From Cololabis saira (Eukaryota; Chordata; Actinopteri; Beloniformes; Belonidae), in assembly GCF_033807715.1 (NCBI RefSeq), contig NC_084599.1, positions 27,274,125 through 27,338,124 of the forward strand: a stretch of 64,000 nucleotides of DNA, in the 5' to 3' direction. How positions within the stretch are numbered: position 1 is the stretch's first letter; each line of letters begins with the position of its first letter. A program made the position numbers and the translations under genes. The notes under the pieces are model-generated. The model was not told the DNA's origin and made no database searches. It saw only the letters and a program-made list of their open reading frames with translations. This document shows positions 40,463 through 52,681 of the stretch, piece after piece.

Positions 40463-40803
40463 GCTTGCAAAAGTAGGGCTCTGGGACACCGAGGGGCCTC
40501 TCATCAGGGTCCAAATGGTCTGGTAAAACTTTGTTTCCACAATCACTAATGTAAACAGAATAATCAGATTCATAGACCACCATATCCAAATGTAGATAAC
40601 ACATGCAGTGTTTTGGATAACACTTTAATGTTCATTTGCAACAGAAGTACAAGTAATGTCATACAGATTGAAATGCTGAGAAAACATAGGATTATCAATG
40701 GAAATATAAATATTAAGAGTATTTTTCCCCATTCGATGACAGGGTTCAGGATTCAGCACTTTTGTAAGGCATTGTCACCGAAAGATCAGCAGAACAACCT
40801 TAA

Positions 40804-41163
40804 AGGGGACCTATTAGGAAAAACATGTTTTTTCTTGCTTTAACATATGTGGTGGTCTCCCCTCAGCCTGCTAACTCAAAGAAGGAGTAAAGCAACCAAA
40901 TCCTGCAGTGTCTGTACCACCGCCCGGATGATCCATCCAGTGTGATGTGGCTTCTACGACAATCAGCACAGAGCCTCATTATCATAGCCCCGCCCACTCA
41001 GAATCCTGCATAGATAATGAGGTTAGAGAATGGGAAGATAAAGACATTCCTCAGAGGCTGAATTTCTAATTTATCAATAATAATATCATAATAATCAAAA
41101 TCTTGTTTTTAAGACATTCAAGGCCTGTTTAAAATAGGTATTAGATGCCATAATAGGTCCCCT
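40804..41163. mobile_element. 360-bp MITE with TTAA target duplication
   Basis: The ends are AGGGGACCTATTA and TAATAGGTCCCCT, an inverted pair. TTAA lies on both sides (40800-40803 and 41164-41167). A TTAA duplication points to piggyBac- or Kolobok-type transposition. There is no coding capacity. It lies just upstream of the Rex1-like LINE. Confidence 0.85.
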
Positions 41164-41204
41164 TTAAAGTAAGCTCACTTTAGTAATTCTTTTTTTTTTT
41201 CTAA

Positions 41205-42768
41205 ATGTTTTGCAACCCAACTGGACTAAAATTGTGCCCCTCATTAGTCTCTGGTACATGTACTATACCAATTAATGTATTAAATGCATCTCCAATCCCT
41301 GATCTGGAGTGTCTGCTCCTCCGACATCTCCGCCCCATGGTGAGCCCAGCGATGGACCCACTACAGTTTGCTTACCAACCTGGCATTGGGGTGGATGACG
41401 CCGTCATCCTCATGCTACATCGTGCCCTGTCTCACCTGGAGAAACCTGGGAGCACTGTGAGGATCATGTTCTTTGATTTCTCCAGTGCGTTCAACACCAT
41501 CCAGCCGGCACTTCTGGGAGACAAGCTGGAGAATGCAGGGGTTGACAGTCACCTCACATCCTGGATTCTGGACTACCTCACCAACCGGCCACAGTATGTG
41601 AGGACACGGGACCACACATCGGACATGGTCGTCTGCAGTGTGGGGGCCCCGCAGGGAACGGTCCTGGCGCCGTTCCTCTTCACCCTCTACACTGCTGACT
41701 TCTCCTACAACTCCCCAACCTGTCACCTTCAAAAGTTCTCTGACGACTCTGCTATCGTCGGCCTCATCACTGATGAAGACGATAGCGAGTACAGAGAACT
41801 GTCCCAGGACTTTGTGGACTGGTGCCTGCAGAACCACCTCCAGATCAACGCGGGGAAAACCAAAGAACTGGTGGTGGATTTCCGCAGGTGTAATAAATCC
41901 CCCTCGACACCGGTGAACATCCAGGGAAAGGACATTGAGATGGTGACATCTTATAAGTACCTGGGTGTTCACCTCAACAATAAACTGGACTGGACTACTA
42001 ATTCCTCTGCACTCCACAGAAAAGGCCAGAGCAGACTCTATCTGCTCAGGAGACTGAGGGCCTTTGGTGTGCAGGAGAAGCTCCTGAAAACATTTTACAA
42101 CACTGTGGTGGCATCAGCCATTTTTTACGGAGTGGTCTGCTGGGGCAGCAACATCACAGCTGCAGACAGAAGGAGGCTGGACAAAACCATCAAAAGGGCC
42201 GGCTCTGTCGTGGGCTGCTCTCTGGACACAGTACAGGTGGTGGGAGAGAGGAGGATGATGGCTAAGCTGTCATCCATGATGGAGAAGGACTCCCACCCCA
42301 TGAAGGACACCTTCAGAGCGCTGGAGAGCTCCTTCAGCGACAGGCTCCTTCACCCTAGGTGTGTGAAGGAGCGCTACAGACGGTCCTTCCTCCCTGCAGC
42401 TGTGAGACTACACAACCAGCACTGCTCACAGTAGACCACAAACAATACAAACAATCCTGACAATAAAAACCATTCTGCAACGGGCATAAATAACATCTGT
42501 AAATATCCATCTGTTTTTTCTTTTTGTATACTAGAATTTTTTTATTTATTACTATTTTTATTCTCCTTCTTATTCTTCTTATTATTATTATTGTATATAC
42601 TGTTTATAGTGTTATAGTGTTTATTATTATTATTATTGTTGTGTGATATTGTGTGATATTGATGCCTCTTGTTTTGCACTATCCCCTTTGCTGCTGTAAC
42701 CTGGAAATTTCCCCTCTGGGGGACTATTAAAGGATTTCTTATTCTTATTCTTATTCTTCAAATCATTT
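41205..42768 (+). mobile_element. Rex1/CR1-like LINE, 5'-truncated, intact RT ORF of about 400 codons
   Basis: The ORF at 41205-42434 encodes a reverse transcriptase. Visible motifs are 'MDPLQFAYQPGIGVDDAVIL', the first catalytic Asp in 'RIMFFDFSSAFNTIQP', 'GAPQGTVLAPFLFTLY', the catalytic 'KFSDDSAIV' box (FSDD), then 'NHLQINAGKTKELVVDFRR' and 'YKYLGVHLNNKLDW'. No endonuclease is present, so the copy is 5'-truncated; the first 80 bases of the open frame may not belong to it. The tail ends in CCCCTCTGGGGGACTATTAA and ATTCTT repeats (42739-42766), as in fish Rex1-type elements. The undisturbed frame suggests a fairly recent insertion. Confidence 0.85.
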
Positions 42769-43747
42769 TTAGCATAAGAACCTTGACAGTGCTGGTACCA
42801 AAAAGAACAAAAAAAAAAAAAAGTAATAGTACCTACAATGGAACCCCCCCCCAAAAAAAAAAATTAAAAGTCAATATACTATTTTAGTGCATATCACAAC
42901 CAATTCAATTCTTGTTTATTGAGCATGTTTTATTTAAGTTAAATATTTCTTCTGGAAAAGTTCGAACCAGTTAAAATCAAGCCACATCCCAGTTGTGCAA
43001 GTATCTATATAGTCCACTGGTTTGACATACCAGTTTTTTAGCGAGGGATAAGCAGCCCTGTACAACACCAAAAGGAAGAGAGCTTTGTTTTTTCTTACAA
43101 ATATATAAGAAGAAATCCAAAATATACAAGTCCCTGCTGAGTGCATATTGTTTGATTATGTTATACAAGATATAAAGCTTTATGCAAACATGAGAACAAA
43201 AATGTGCATTGTTACAAAATAAAACAGGTACAGTACAGAATAATGCAAAGTATTCCAAAATCAGCATTCTGCAGAATGTTGCATATTTAAATAAAAAAAA
43301 CATGTTGTGGCCTCTGAAAATGCAGTATAATGATGATCTATCATAAAGTAAGACATGATGCTTGAAGACATTACTCTTACTTGCTACTTTCTCTCATCAA
43401 TGAATGTGTCAAAAACTACACACACTTTTGAGTGAGGCATTTTCTGCAGCCTTAAAAATACTTTTTGGGCTGCTTGGAAATGTTTAACCAAACCAAGGAA
43501 AGGATCCCCTATGCATCTCAATATCAGTTGCCGTTACACAGTTTTAGGAAACACAGCTGTATGAACAGTTAAAGGTTAAAAGAATGGCCGTGTGAATTTA
43601 ACTTGTTTGCAGGATGTAATGTAAATGTACAACAACCAAACTTTAGTACCGGTAAGTCAACTCTATAGTTTCCTTTGTGGTATAAAATTACTTTAAGTGA
43701 ATTCCTTAAAAGAAAAGCACAACATCAGAAGCAACACAAAATACACA

Positions 43748-46700
43748 TTAGACCCAGTGTGGGCTGCCACTGCAGGGCTCGCCTGGAGCAAGAGAGTACA
43801 CAATCTTACTTACAACTTGATTTTTAACAGAACTGTGAGTTACAGCTCTCTCTGTAGTCAAATAGTCATTTTCTGTACTTTTCTCAGAGCCAGCTGAACT
43901 TCTACTCTCATTTACTCCTTGTTGGCTCAAGGAGGACGACAAGGACTGGAGGGCAGCGTGGAGCTCATCTCGTGCAGAGATGACGGTCTGTGGACAGGGC
44001 AGCTGCAGGGAAGGAGTTGTTGCTCCTTCCTTGAAGAGGCCAGTGATCAACTCGCCAACAGCCTTTGCAGAAGAGGAGATTAGATCTCTGCTGCTGCTGC
44101 TGATGGTTGAATGTCTGTCTTTACCTGTAGAAGTAAGGATAGACCTATCAGTGATACTCAAAGCAAAACCAACAGGAAAAAAATCTCTTTAATTAATGTA
44201 ATTTGCACAGGTTGGAGAAACATTAATGTCACATCACAAGTTTGCTTCTCGCTCTGAGCCTCCACCCATGGTAATGTTTTTATTTTATTTTATTTTTTTG
44301 GCTCTCCTCTCTGCTTAAGCGGCAGCAGATGTCGTGCAGAATGCAGTTTGCTCTTTTGGTCACAAAAATGCATCTCCAGTTCCATGACTGCAAGTGGTCG
44401 TGTGATGCCAACAGTACAGTTCATAGTATAAGGTTCTGCTGCAACTAAGATCCAACACTTGTGATCCCTGTAAAATGGCTCTAATCTGACAAGAGGCATG
44501 AAGAGTCTATGCCAGTGCATACGGATGCAGATGTTTTGGCTGAAGATGGATCTATGATGCTTCTGGATTTTCCTCTGACCTGTCATTGTTCTGTAGCTGC
44601 ATAGGGATGGCTTAAAGCAGCACAACGTAACTTTCAGCTTTTCTGAGTTTGGCGGCATCTTTTGGACAAAAGCGGTAGTACTTTACCAGAAAGAACACTA
44701 CGTTTCCCATGAGCACCAGCGCGTACTGCCGGAAAACTCCTGTCCCGTGTCCCGTGTCTAAAGAGTGGAGCTCCTCGTCGGAGCTCCACTCTTTAGAAAG
44801 GATTTACTGCCGCAGTTCTGCAGAACCACCGTCTCCGGCTACCTTGTTTAGGAGTGTTTGGCAGCTGCTTTGGTAAATGTTTGACTCGCCATGTGTTTCA
44901 ATAAATTTGTATAATAGTACAACATACAGTACATGTTTTGTATCCCTCTTACTTCTCTTTTCTTTTTTTTTGACTGCTATATTATGTTGAAGAGGCTCTG
45001 AGGCGTGAGCAATATTTTTGTTTTCCATCGTGAGATTATTTTTTTCCTCTGCAGCTACAAATAAAGAGTTAATATTTTTCCTCAACAAACTAGTTTTATC
45101 TGAAGATTGGGGTTAATTGCACCGCAGAGAGCTGGCCAGCAACTGCGTTTAGCTGGCAAAGTGGGGAATAAAACCCGTGTTTTGATCCGACCCGGTCTGC
45201 GTGAGTGTTTGTGGTTTAAGGTTCTACGTTAAATCGACGCAGAGCCTACGGCATAGGGTACGCGGCGACACGCACCGTACGTTGCGCGTCGCCACGTACC
45301 CTACGCCGTAGGTCTGCGTCGATTTAACGCAGAACCATAATTCAGGCTTTACTGTGTGAAAGGTTTGGTCGTTACAGCCGCGATCCAAGCGAGCCGACGA
45401 CTATTTTACTCTGTTATCTCAGATACTCGGCCTCCGTGGTTCTGCGTCCGAGCAGGAAACCGGTGAAAAGTTAAACCATTAGGATCTTTTCCCCACATCT
45501 GTTGTGTGGAGCTGCTGCAGCCACAACACAGCAACGGGTTACCAGCTTCTGCGGAGCTGCGCTCCACGGCCCGCCCATTTTCGTCTCGACTGCGAATCGG
45601 GAAGGAGGGGGAGGTGACATATGCCGTAAAGCAGTCAAAGCCGTAAAGATTTGTAGTTGTTTTAGTGTGGCAGGGTTCCTACCATGCTCCTCAAAGTTAC
45701 ATAGTGCCAGTGAAGGTGATACAGACCCCTCAGACCATGACAGAGGTGTCATTAAACCTGTTGGAAGTTGATGTACCATCACAATGACTCTGGAAATATG
45801 ATATTAAGGTGGAAAAGTTACGTAGTGTCGCTTTAAAGCTTTTGCAGTTTGGAGTTGATTTTTTTATTTTTTTTTGCTTTCAATAAAAAACAATTCACAT
45901 TATTGTTTTAACTCCATCTGTTGCTGTTGTTTACACTGTAGTTAAGCCTAATCTGTTTTTGTCATCTCACTGTAATGGTGATATGATTCATTGGTGCTAT
46001 ATGGACGGATATGTCGTGGCCCATGAGCGCAAATCAGGAAGCATACATGTGCAACGATAGTACTTCATTAGATCTAAAGGCTTTCAGTTTTGTCTATCCA
46101 CATTGCACTGCAAAATAAGCATTTACTAACAGAAATAGGATCTTCAGCAGATCAGGGGTTTTCCATTTTGAGGGTCAGACTCCATGGTGCAAGGTGGATA
46201 CCAGAAATAATCATTAGAAGAAAAAAAAAATTATAATCTAAACCATACTAGTGGGACGTAGTGCAAGACATTCAACTAAAGGCCCAGACTAGTAGAAAGT
46301 TTCACCTCGCAAGGCTGTCGACAGACAGGAATGCAGCTGTCGGACAGCGTGGTTCAGCTGGGAAAGTTTGGCCGATGTTGTCCTCAGTCTCTGTAAATGA
46401 GTAGCGGACGCCTCCCAATCCATCTCCTCTGGGTCAGTTTCTCTTTCCTGTTTTAAAACATAAGCATGCCAGAGAAAGAGAAAATACTCAACATTAGTTG
46501 TAAAGCACAACTTAAATACATCTCCTCAGATAAAATAAAAAAAGTACTGAAACAAAAGGAGGATTCCTATGAACAGTGTTACTCTAAGCAGATTAAGAGG
46601 GGTTATTAAACACTAGGGAGTTGTCTTTTCCCAAATATCATTGCCGATGGTGTGTTCCCCAGGGATATATTTTCAATACATGTCTGTTCAGCATTTACAG

Positions 46701-49700
46701 ATGCATTTACATCCATGTATACACCTTAATGCAGCTGCGTTACTCGGCTCATTCAAAACACACCCTGAGAGATGCTGTCAGAGACCATAATTTATTAGAC
46801 TACAAGTACACTGTTTGCAGCAAAATGTCCCTGCATTTATATCTGGCCATTATTGGTTTAACAAAAAGCCACGGTAGTTTGTGTGTCCAAGATAAAACCA
46901 AACAAGCCTGTTAGCTGTGACTTATGCCACTTTATTCAACACAACAAGGGGTGACTGCAGAGATAAGCTCACAGAGCAATACAGGAGCAATAAATGCTAA
47001 GTGGCATTTTTAACAGCGTTGTTGTGGGATGGACTATTAATCTTTAACATGTGTGTGTGGGTGTGTGTGTAAATAGATGTAGATGTATATCAATCAAGAT
47101 GAAGGAATTGTTTTTCTATTCTCAACAGAACCAAGTAAGTGTGACAGAGGATGCTTTTTGTGTGCTGTTTTGCTGATGCTATTAACTTGCTCTGTTATTA
47201 CACATCCACCCTGCACCTGACATGATTTTTCCAGTTAACATATTTGTAAAGTCTTCTTAATATACACAAACTATGCGAACCCTCTGGTAGAAGAAATCTG
47301 TCTTTAATAGATTTTTAGAAAAGTCAGTTACTGTAGAAACGAGACTCTCTGCTTGAATGTTATCACTTCTCATTGTTTGTACTTTGTTGTGTTGTTGATA
47401 CTCACGGAAATATGGCAAAGCATGTATCTCTCCAGGGTACGAGCCAAATCAAGAGTTTTGGATTTTAGGCTCTGCAGATCCTGAGAGCAGGAAAGACAGA
47501 CATCAATCAACACAATTTAAAAGAAAAATAAAAGTTAATTAATACATTTTTTTTTTTAAAGATTTTTTTGGGCTCTTGTGGCCCTTTATTCCAGCTGCAG
47601 ATATGAAAGGGGTAGAGAGAGAGATCGGGGATGACATGCAGCAAAGGTGCGCAGGCCGGGATTCGAACCTGCGACCGCTGCAGGACTGTAGCCTCAGTAT
47701 ATGAGCTGCTGCTTAACCCACTGCGCCACCGAGCAGCCCATTAATACATTTTCTTAATAATTAATTAATTAATTGATTAATTGTGGACCAGACAAGACAA
47801 GTAGTATTTTGTTTCTGCTACGCATGAAATAAGTAGGAATAATGTCAAAACATTATACTGTGTATGAAGAAATGAGATGATCCTTTACCGGGTTTCTGGG
47901 GTAAGCGAGCTGAGCCATTCTCAGCATTCCCTTGGTAGTGGTGAGGTTCTCTTCTAGCAGAGAGCGAACGCCTTTATTGGTACCCTTCAGCAGACACATT
48001 AACAGCGATTGCTGAAAAGATAAAAATCACAAATATAAATAATACTTCTTCATATTTTTGACAGTGAAAGAAACAATCTACATGTCCCTAATGGCTTATG
48101 AAACAACATAATTATCACTGGGTTAATAAACTAAAATTTTTTGTTAGTTCTCCAGTAAGAAAATCATTTTTTTTATCAATTTATTAAAGCTAACTAAAAA
48201 AAAAAATGTATTTTAGTATGACATTTCAAAAGAAAAAACTGCAGAGGACAAAGGATTGGTTCAAGTAGTAAGAACCTAAATAACTGGGTTTCAGGTGGTT
48301 ATTTCTTAGGCTCAGCAATTCTGTTTATCGCTTACTGTTAAATAACCACTCGGGTTGATAGACTGGATTTTGAATGAACGTTGAAAAGCAGATACAGTAT
48401 ACAGAAACTTGAAAGCATTGGTTACCGCGTTTGACAAAAATGAAACTGAACCTTAAGTCCTTCGTCGCTCCCTCAGACTAAACGCTGTGCTCGCCATCAT
48501 CACAGATATAGTTCAGAGTGTGTCCATTATGCAGAAACTCACAGCAATTGCACATTTACAAATCAAACACATAACCATATTCAGATCATCAACTCCCCAC
48601 CTCTTAATATCTTACTTGCTCTGAGATCTTCAAAGCTTATAGTGGATTTTCTAGAATTATGAAGTGGGAGCTTGAATACATTGGACCCTAGGGCATGAAC
48701 AGAGGTAGTAGCTGCAGCAGTTTTATTGGGGATTTTACCTTGCCTGTGGCCTGAGCGCCCAGCCCCATGATGTTCATCGGCATGCCTGTCACCACTGCAA
48801 GGTGGCCAAGTGCAAGTAACGCTGCATCCAGGCACTGACTGCTCTTCCTGCGTGCCTCATTCACCATCGATGTGATCTCAGATTCACAACCCTGGGGGTG
48901 GGGTGAGGGGGAACAAACATTTTCTTTCTTACTATCAACAACATATCAGCATAAACAAACTGAAAAGCAGGTGGAATTGGAATCGATTTAATAGTGAATC
49001 AATACAAGCGAGCCAGCACAAGAGTTGACAAAGTCTGAAGGGTCAGTAAATAAATTAAAATGCCGGAAAATATTAAAAGTCAGGATTGAGAAGGGAAAAT
49101 TGTCTGTTTAGGCACCGAGGCTGGTAAGGAATTTAGATTTTCTTTCCATATATTCATGTTCTGTGTTGGGCTCAAGGCTGAGAATTCCCTCTGCTTTGCC
49201 ATTTCCATAGACAGAGCTCAAACAGCTCAAAGCTAAGACCCGTCAATCAATGCTCTGCATTTTGATAAAGCATCCCATCTCAAAACTACAAGAAATTGAA
49301 AACCATTTTGTCAGATTTGATTTTGCACTCTATAGCACTTTAAAGTTATTTAAAAATGTCATTTTATCTTCAGTATCCAGTCACTCCAGAGTCTCTAATC
49401 TGTGGTAGTTTTAGGCTTTTACCTGAATAAGCATCTGAAAGAATCCTCCTATCTTCTTCACCTGGCTCTTGAGTTCCTCAGCGATGGTGTAGAGCAGGCC
49501 AGAAGAGGGTTTAACATTGGCCAACCACTGCATGGTAACAAACACCGCACTCTCCATGACTGTGGTGGCCTTGACCAACTCAGTCTGGGCCGCCAAGTTA
49601 CACACAAACACTGCAGGAGACAAAGCCATAATAACAGTTTGAGCTAAATAAACCTTCAGCATAGAACAAAAAAGAAATCCAAGACAAGTGCAGTGATGCA

Positions 49701-52681
49701 CGTGATGAAAGAGCAGAGCTACCTTGCTCTTTTCTTCCATCCAGAAAAGTGTGAAGTTAAGCGTAGACTCACCACTGTCCTGGCTGTCCTCATCTAGGCC
49801 ATCATACAGGTCAGATATGGTTTGGACTGCCATGTAAGTCCGATTCAAATCAGAAATCAATCTATCTGCTAGGCTCTCCTCTATCCCACTACAGCTTCGC
49901 AGGCGCGACATTGACTGGCCAATCAGCTCCTTGCAGATACCAGGAATGGCAGGGTCACTGGTGCTGGAATTGACGGAGGGGGGTTTGGCCATGCCCATCA
50001 TCCCTGAGTGTCAGGCGGAGATGGACAAAGATGTTCTTATGAAACACTCATGAAACACACAACTGTCACAAAAACATGTAGTGTTTATTTCACAAATTAA
50101 CACAAAAATGATGAATCACTTAATCTTGGAAATACTGTCGTTAACTTTGCTTTGTCCAGATAAAGTAATTGTATCCTTTTGTCACTCATCCAAAACTTGA
50201 CCTTGTTTAAGATTGTTTATTTTTAAAACCTAAATGTTCTCCTAAGATGACTAAGTGGCTTTTTAAAATATACTACTATTTTATTCAAGTAATTTTGTGG
50301 AGCAACTTACCAGCAGACTGTGAGGGGCCAGTGAGGAGGCTCTGAATTGGATGGACCCGGATCTCATAGAGACGCCCTGAGATTCTCCTGCTCTTCAGAA
50401 GACTCCTGCTCCTGAAGTCCAAAACAAAAGCACTAAATTAGCATTCGGTCATTTATGCTACTCTAGGACATTTAGTTCATGCTTCCATTTAAAACAAAAA
50501 AAAGGTTCAAATTTAGTTGTATTAACTGCAGCTTCAGTATTGTCCATCAGTTTTTGGCGCAACATTTGGTCTTTCTTTTAGACTCTCCTTCATGTCCTCT
50601 GCATTTGTGGATTTCTGACCAGCATCTCCCTTCTTTTATGCATTTGCCCAGTTTGCTCCAATGATGGTGCTGGTAGTCACAGCTTGCCTTTACACTCACT
50701 AGTAGGTGCTTATTTTATACAGTTAAGATAAACAGATTTTAAACATCTTATTATGTTTTCAACATCCTTTGAAAAAGGCAGATAAAGATGCATTTGATTT
50801 CTAACAGCCATGGTCATCTGGCTTTTACATGTTTTAATTACTCTAAAGAGCGTAAAGGATGATGGAACATAAGACACTCTGCCATGTTTCCTTGGGGTGG
50901 CTCTGGTGGTAATGTGGGCACCAGAAGGAACAGTCAACAAGAAAACCAACACGGTGAGGGGAAAATGTTGGGGGTTCAGTGCACAACAGGTGACGTGTTT
51001 GCATGTTTTGGTATCAATTTGTGAAAACAGAAACTGTTTCCCTTTGTTCCCCTTCCCCTCAAACTGCCCTCCCAGGTATTTATGGGGATGAAATTAATAA
51101 AACAGACCAAACACAACAAAGTGGGAAATATTCTGTGTGCACCAATTTTAAGAAAAAAAGAAAAGAACCAGCGGCCTGTGAAATATAGGTGGCAGGTTGT
51201 AAGTTTCTGCTGGAAATTTGGAAGATTCTTTGAAAATAGCCAAATATCAACCAACTGCAAATTTCCCATTTCAAATTTGCAAACAAATTATTTTGCTTGC
51301 ACTGTGCTTACATTTAAAAAAAAAGATGAGAAAAATGGTAGTGAATCAGACAAAGAAATGTCCATGTCCAACCCCTGAGTGTTATTCAGTAAGAGGGACA
51401 TGAGGGACAAGTAGTGCTAGTTATGGTTTCCCAACTAACATATTTTGTGCAGTTGTTCTGAATGGTAATGGTAAATTCAAGGTGCCAAAGGAGGGACTGA
51501 AGGATGGGAAGAGGAGCTGGATAATTACCTTCGGCGAGAAAATGAGCTGGTAGAAGCAGAGGAGGCCGATATATCTTGCTCCCACTCATCATCAGGGTCA
51601 TAAAACACATCGTCATCTTTAGAGGTGGAATCCCCCTGCGGAGAGTAAAGTACTGCTGACATGCCCAGTCTCATTTACTTAAATTAATGGGAAAAGCAGA
51701 GCAAAGTGAGGCAGCTTCCCTCTGTCAGGCACAAAACAACCCTTTCTGGACTGTAAATAAGGCCAAACGCCTGAGAAATAGACTATTTGTTGTTATCGTG
51801 TCAGTTTGTGAATATGCAGGATGAGGACAGAAGAGAGACTGTCTGCATATGCTTTACACAACATGCATCAAATGTTATATTAGAATGCACTTCAGCATAC
51901 ATCATCGTCATTTTAGTAGCAGTAGAGATCTTTACATCCATTGTGATTCCATAAAGGAATGTTCAAAGTAACAAAAATAATAAACATAAGGCAAACATTA
52001 TGTATTGGAACACTGAGAACAAGCCAAGCCTGGTGAAACAGCAAAGACGATCAAACCAAACCAAACCGTAATCAAGGACTTCTACTTGGTCTGATAAGCA
52101 TCAGAAATCAACTGCATGAGTAAAACACCAGTAAAATGTTGATATGTTATCAGATTATATGAACAAGACATTCACATTCCCTTTCTTTAAAAGCCAGAAC
52201 TGACTGAAGACCAACCTGCTCAAGCTCCCTCATGGCAGCCATGTTGTTCTGGAACTTGTCCAGGCTCCAGAACGTGGAGATTCCCAGTTTTGTGTTCTGA
52301 ACGCGCACCTGCAGACCACCCGACTGAACGCCATCGTCGCAACTCTCATGTCTAAAACAGAAAAGATGTGTGTGATTGCTGGCTAATCTCTGGTAAGCAA
52401 ACATTTGCTGGCAAAAACCGAGCAGAAGCGTATATTATTTCTTGACAGAAAATGTAACTCTTAAATTCTCAAAAAGCTCTGCACTGCAAAACCTCCCTGG
52501 ATACATTAGTCACTTTTGTGTTTGTAAACTGTGTAAGAAAAGATACCGTAATGAAATGTAAGCTGGCCCCAGTCTTGCCATTCCCACCTGCTGAAGATGG
52601 TGCGTTTCTTCAGTTTAGCACTGATTTTATTGGCTTCCTCAATCATCAAAGACAGCTTCATGGCATCCCACTGTGGAGATC
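43748..52681 (-). CDS. kif14: kif14 exons 19-29: C-terminal tail with putative PDZ ligand
   Basis: Eleven exons encode the tail. Landmarks shared with mammalian KIF14 are '[20 protein letters not shown]', '[12 protein letters not shown]', an acidic '[13 protein letters not shown]' stretch, '[20 protein letters not shown]' and '[12 protein letters not shown]'. The rest is mostly helical. The last exon (44124-43748) is Ser-rich and less conserved, and the protein ends in SPHWV. A C-terminal Trp-Val also ends the mammalian protein as I remember it, where it binds the PDZ domain of RADIL, so this ending looks functional. AATAAA hexamers on the minus strand at 42915-42920 and just above it are candidate polyadenylation signals, giving a 3' UTR of about 0.8 kb. 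That UTR end is a guess. Confidence 0.9.

Larger units (their letters stand above)
39332..43747. other. intergenic region between adgrd2-like 5' end and kif14 3' end
   Basis: About 4.4 kb separates the receptor start codon from the kif14 stop codon. Contents in order: a receptor promoter or 5' UTR candidate of about 300 bp (39332-39640) with no clear TATA box, a 31-bp minisatellite, a TTAA-flanked MITE, a 5'-truncated Rex1-like LINE on the plus strand with a homopolymer-rich tail, and the probable kif14 3' UTR (about 42900-43747). No third gene is visible. Confidence 0.6.
44612..45836. mobile_element. non-autonomous DNA transposon, about 1.2 kb, with a nested hairpin MITE
   Basis: The left end CTTAAAGCAGCACAACGTAA and the right end (reverse-complemented) TTTAAAGCGACACTACGTAA form terminal inverted repeats; both continue with CTTT. 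The interior shows no transposase. A palindromic MITE (45220-45336) and a short perfect hairpin (44758-44796) lie inside it. The element sits in the last kif14 intron, between exons 28 and 29. Confidence 0.7.

Noticed and set aside
39482..40604. Five overlapping open frames of 263-355 codons on both strands
   Set aside because: They are a by-product of the stop-free 31-bp minisatellite; composition is purely repetitive and all frames are open at once.
41415..42017. Minus-strand frame of 200 codons within the LINE
   Set aside because: It is the shadow of the plus-strand reverse-transcriptase ORF.
47650..47739. Functional tRNA gene
   Set aside because: Box A and box B are present, but the fold is not a complete cloverleaf and target duplications show it is the head of a SINE.
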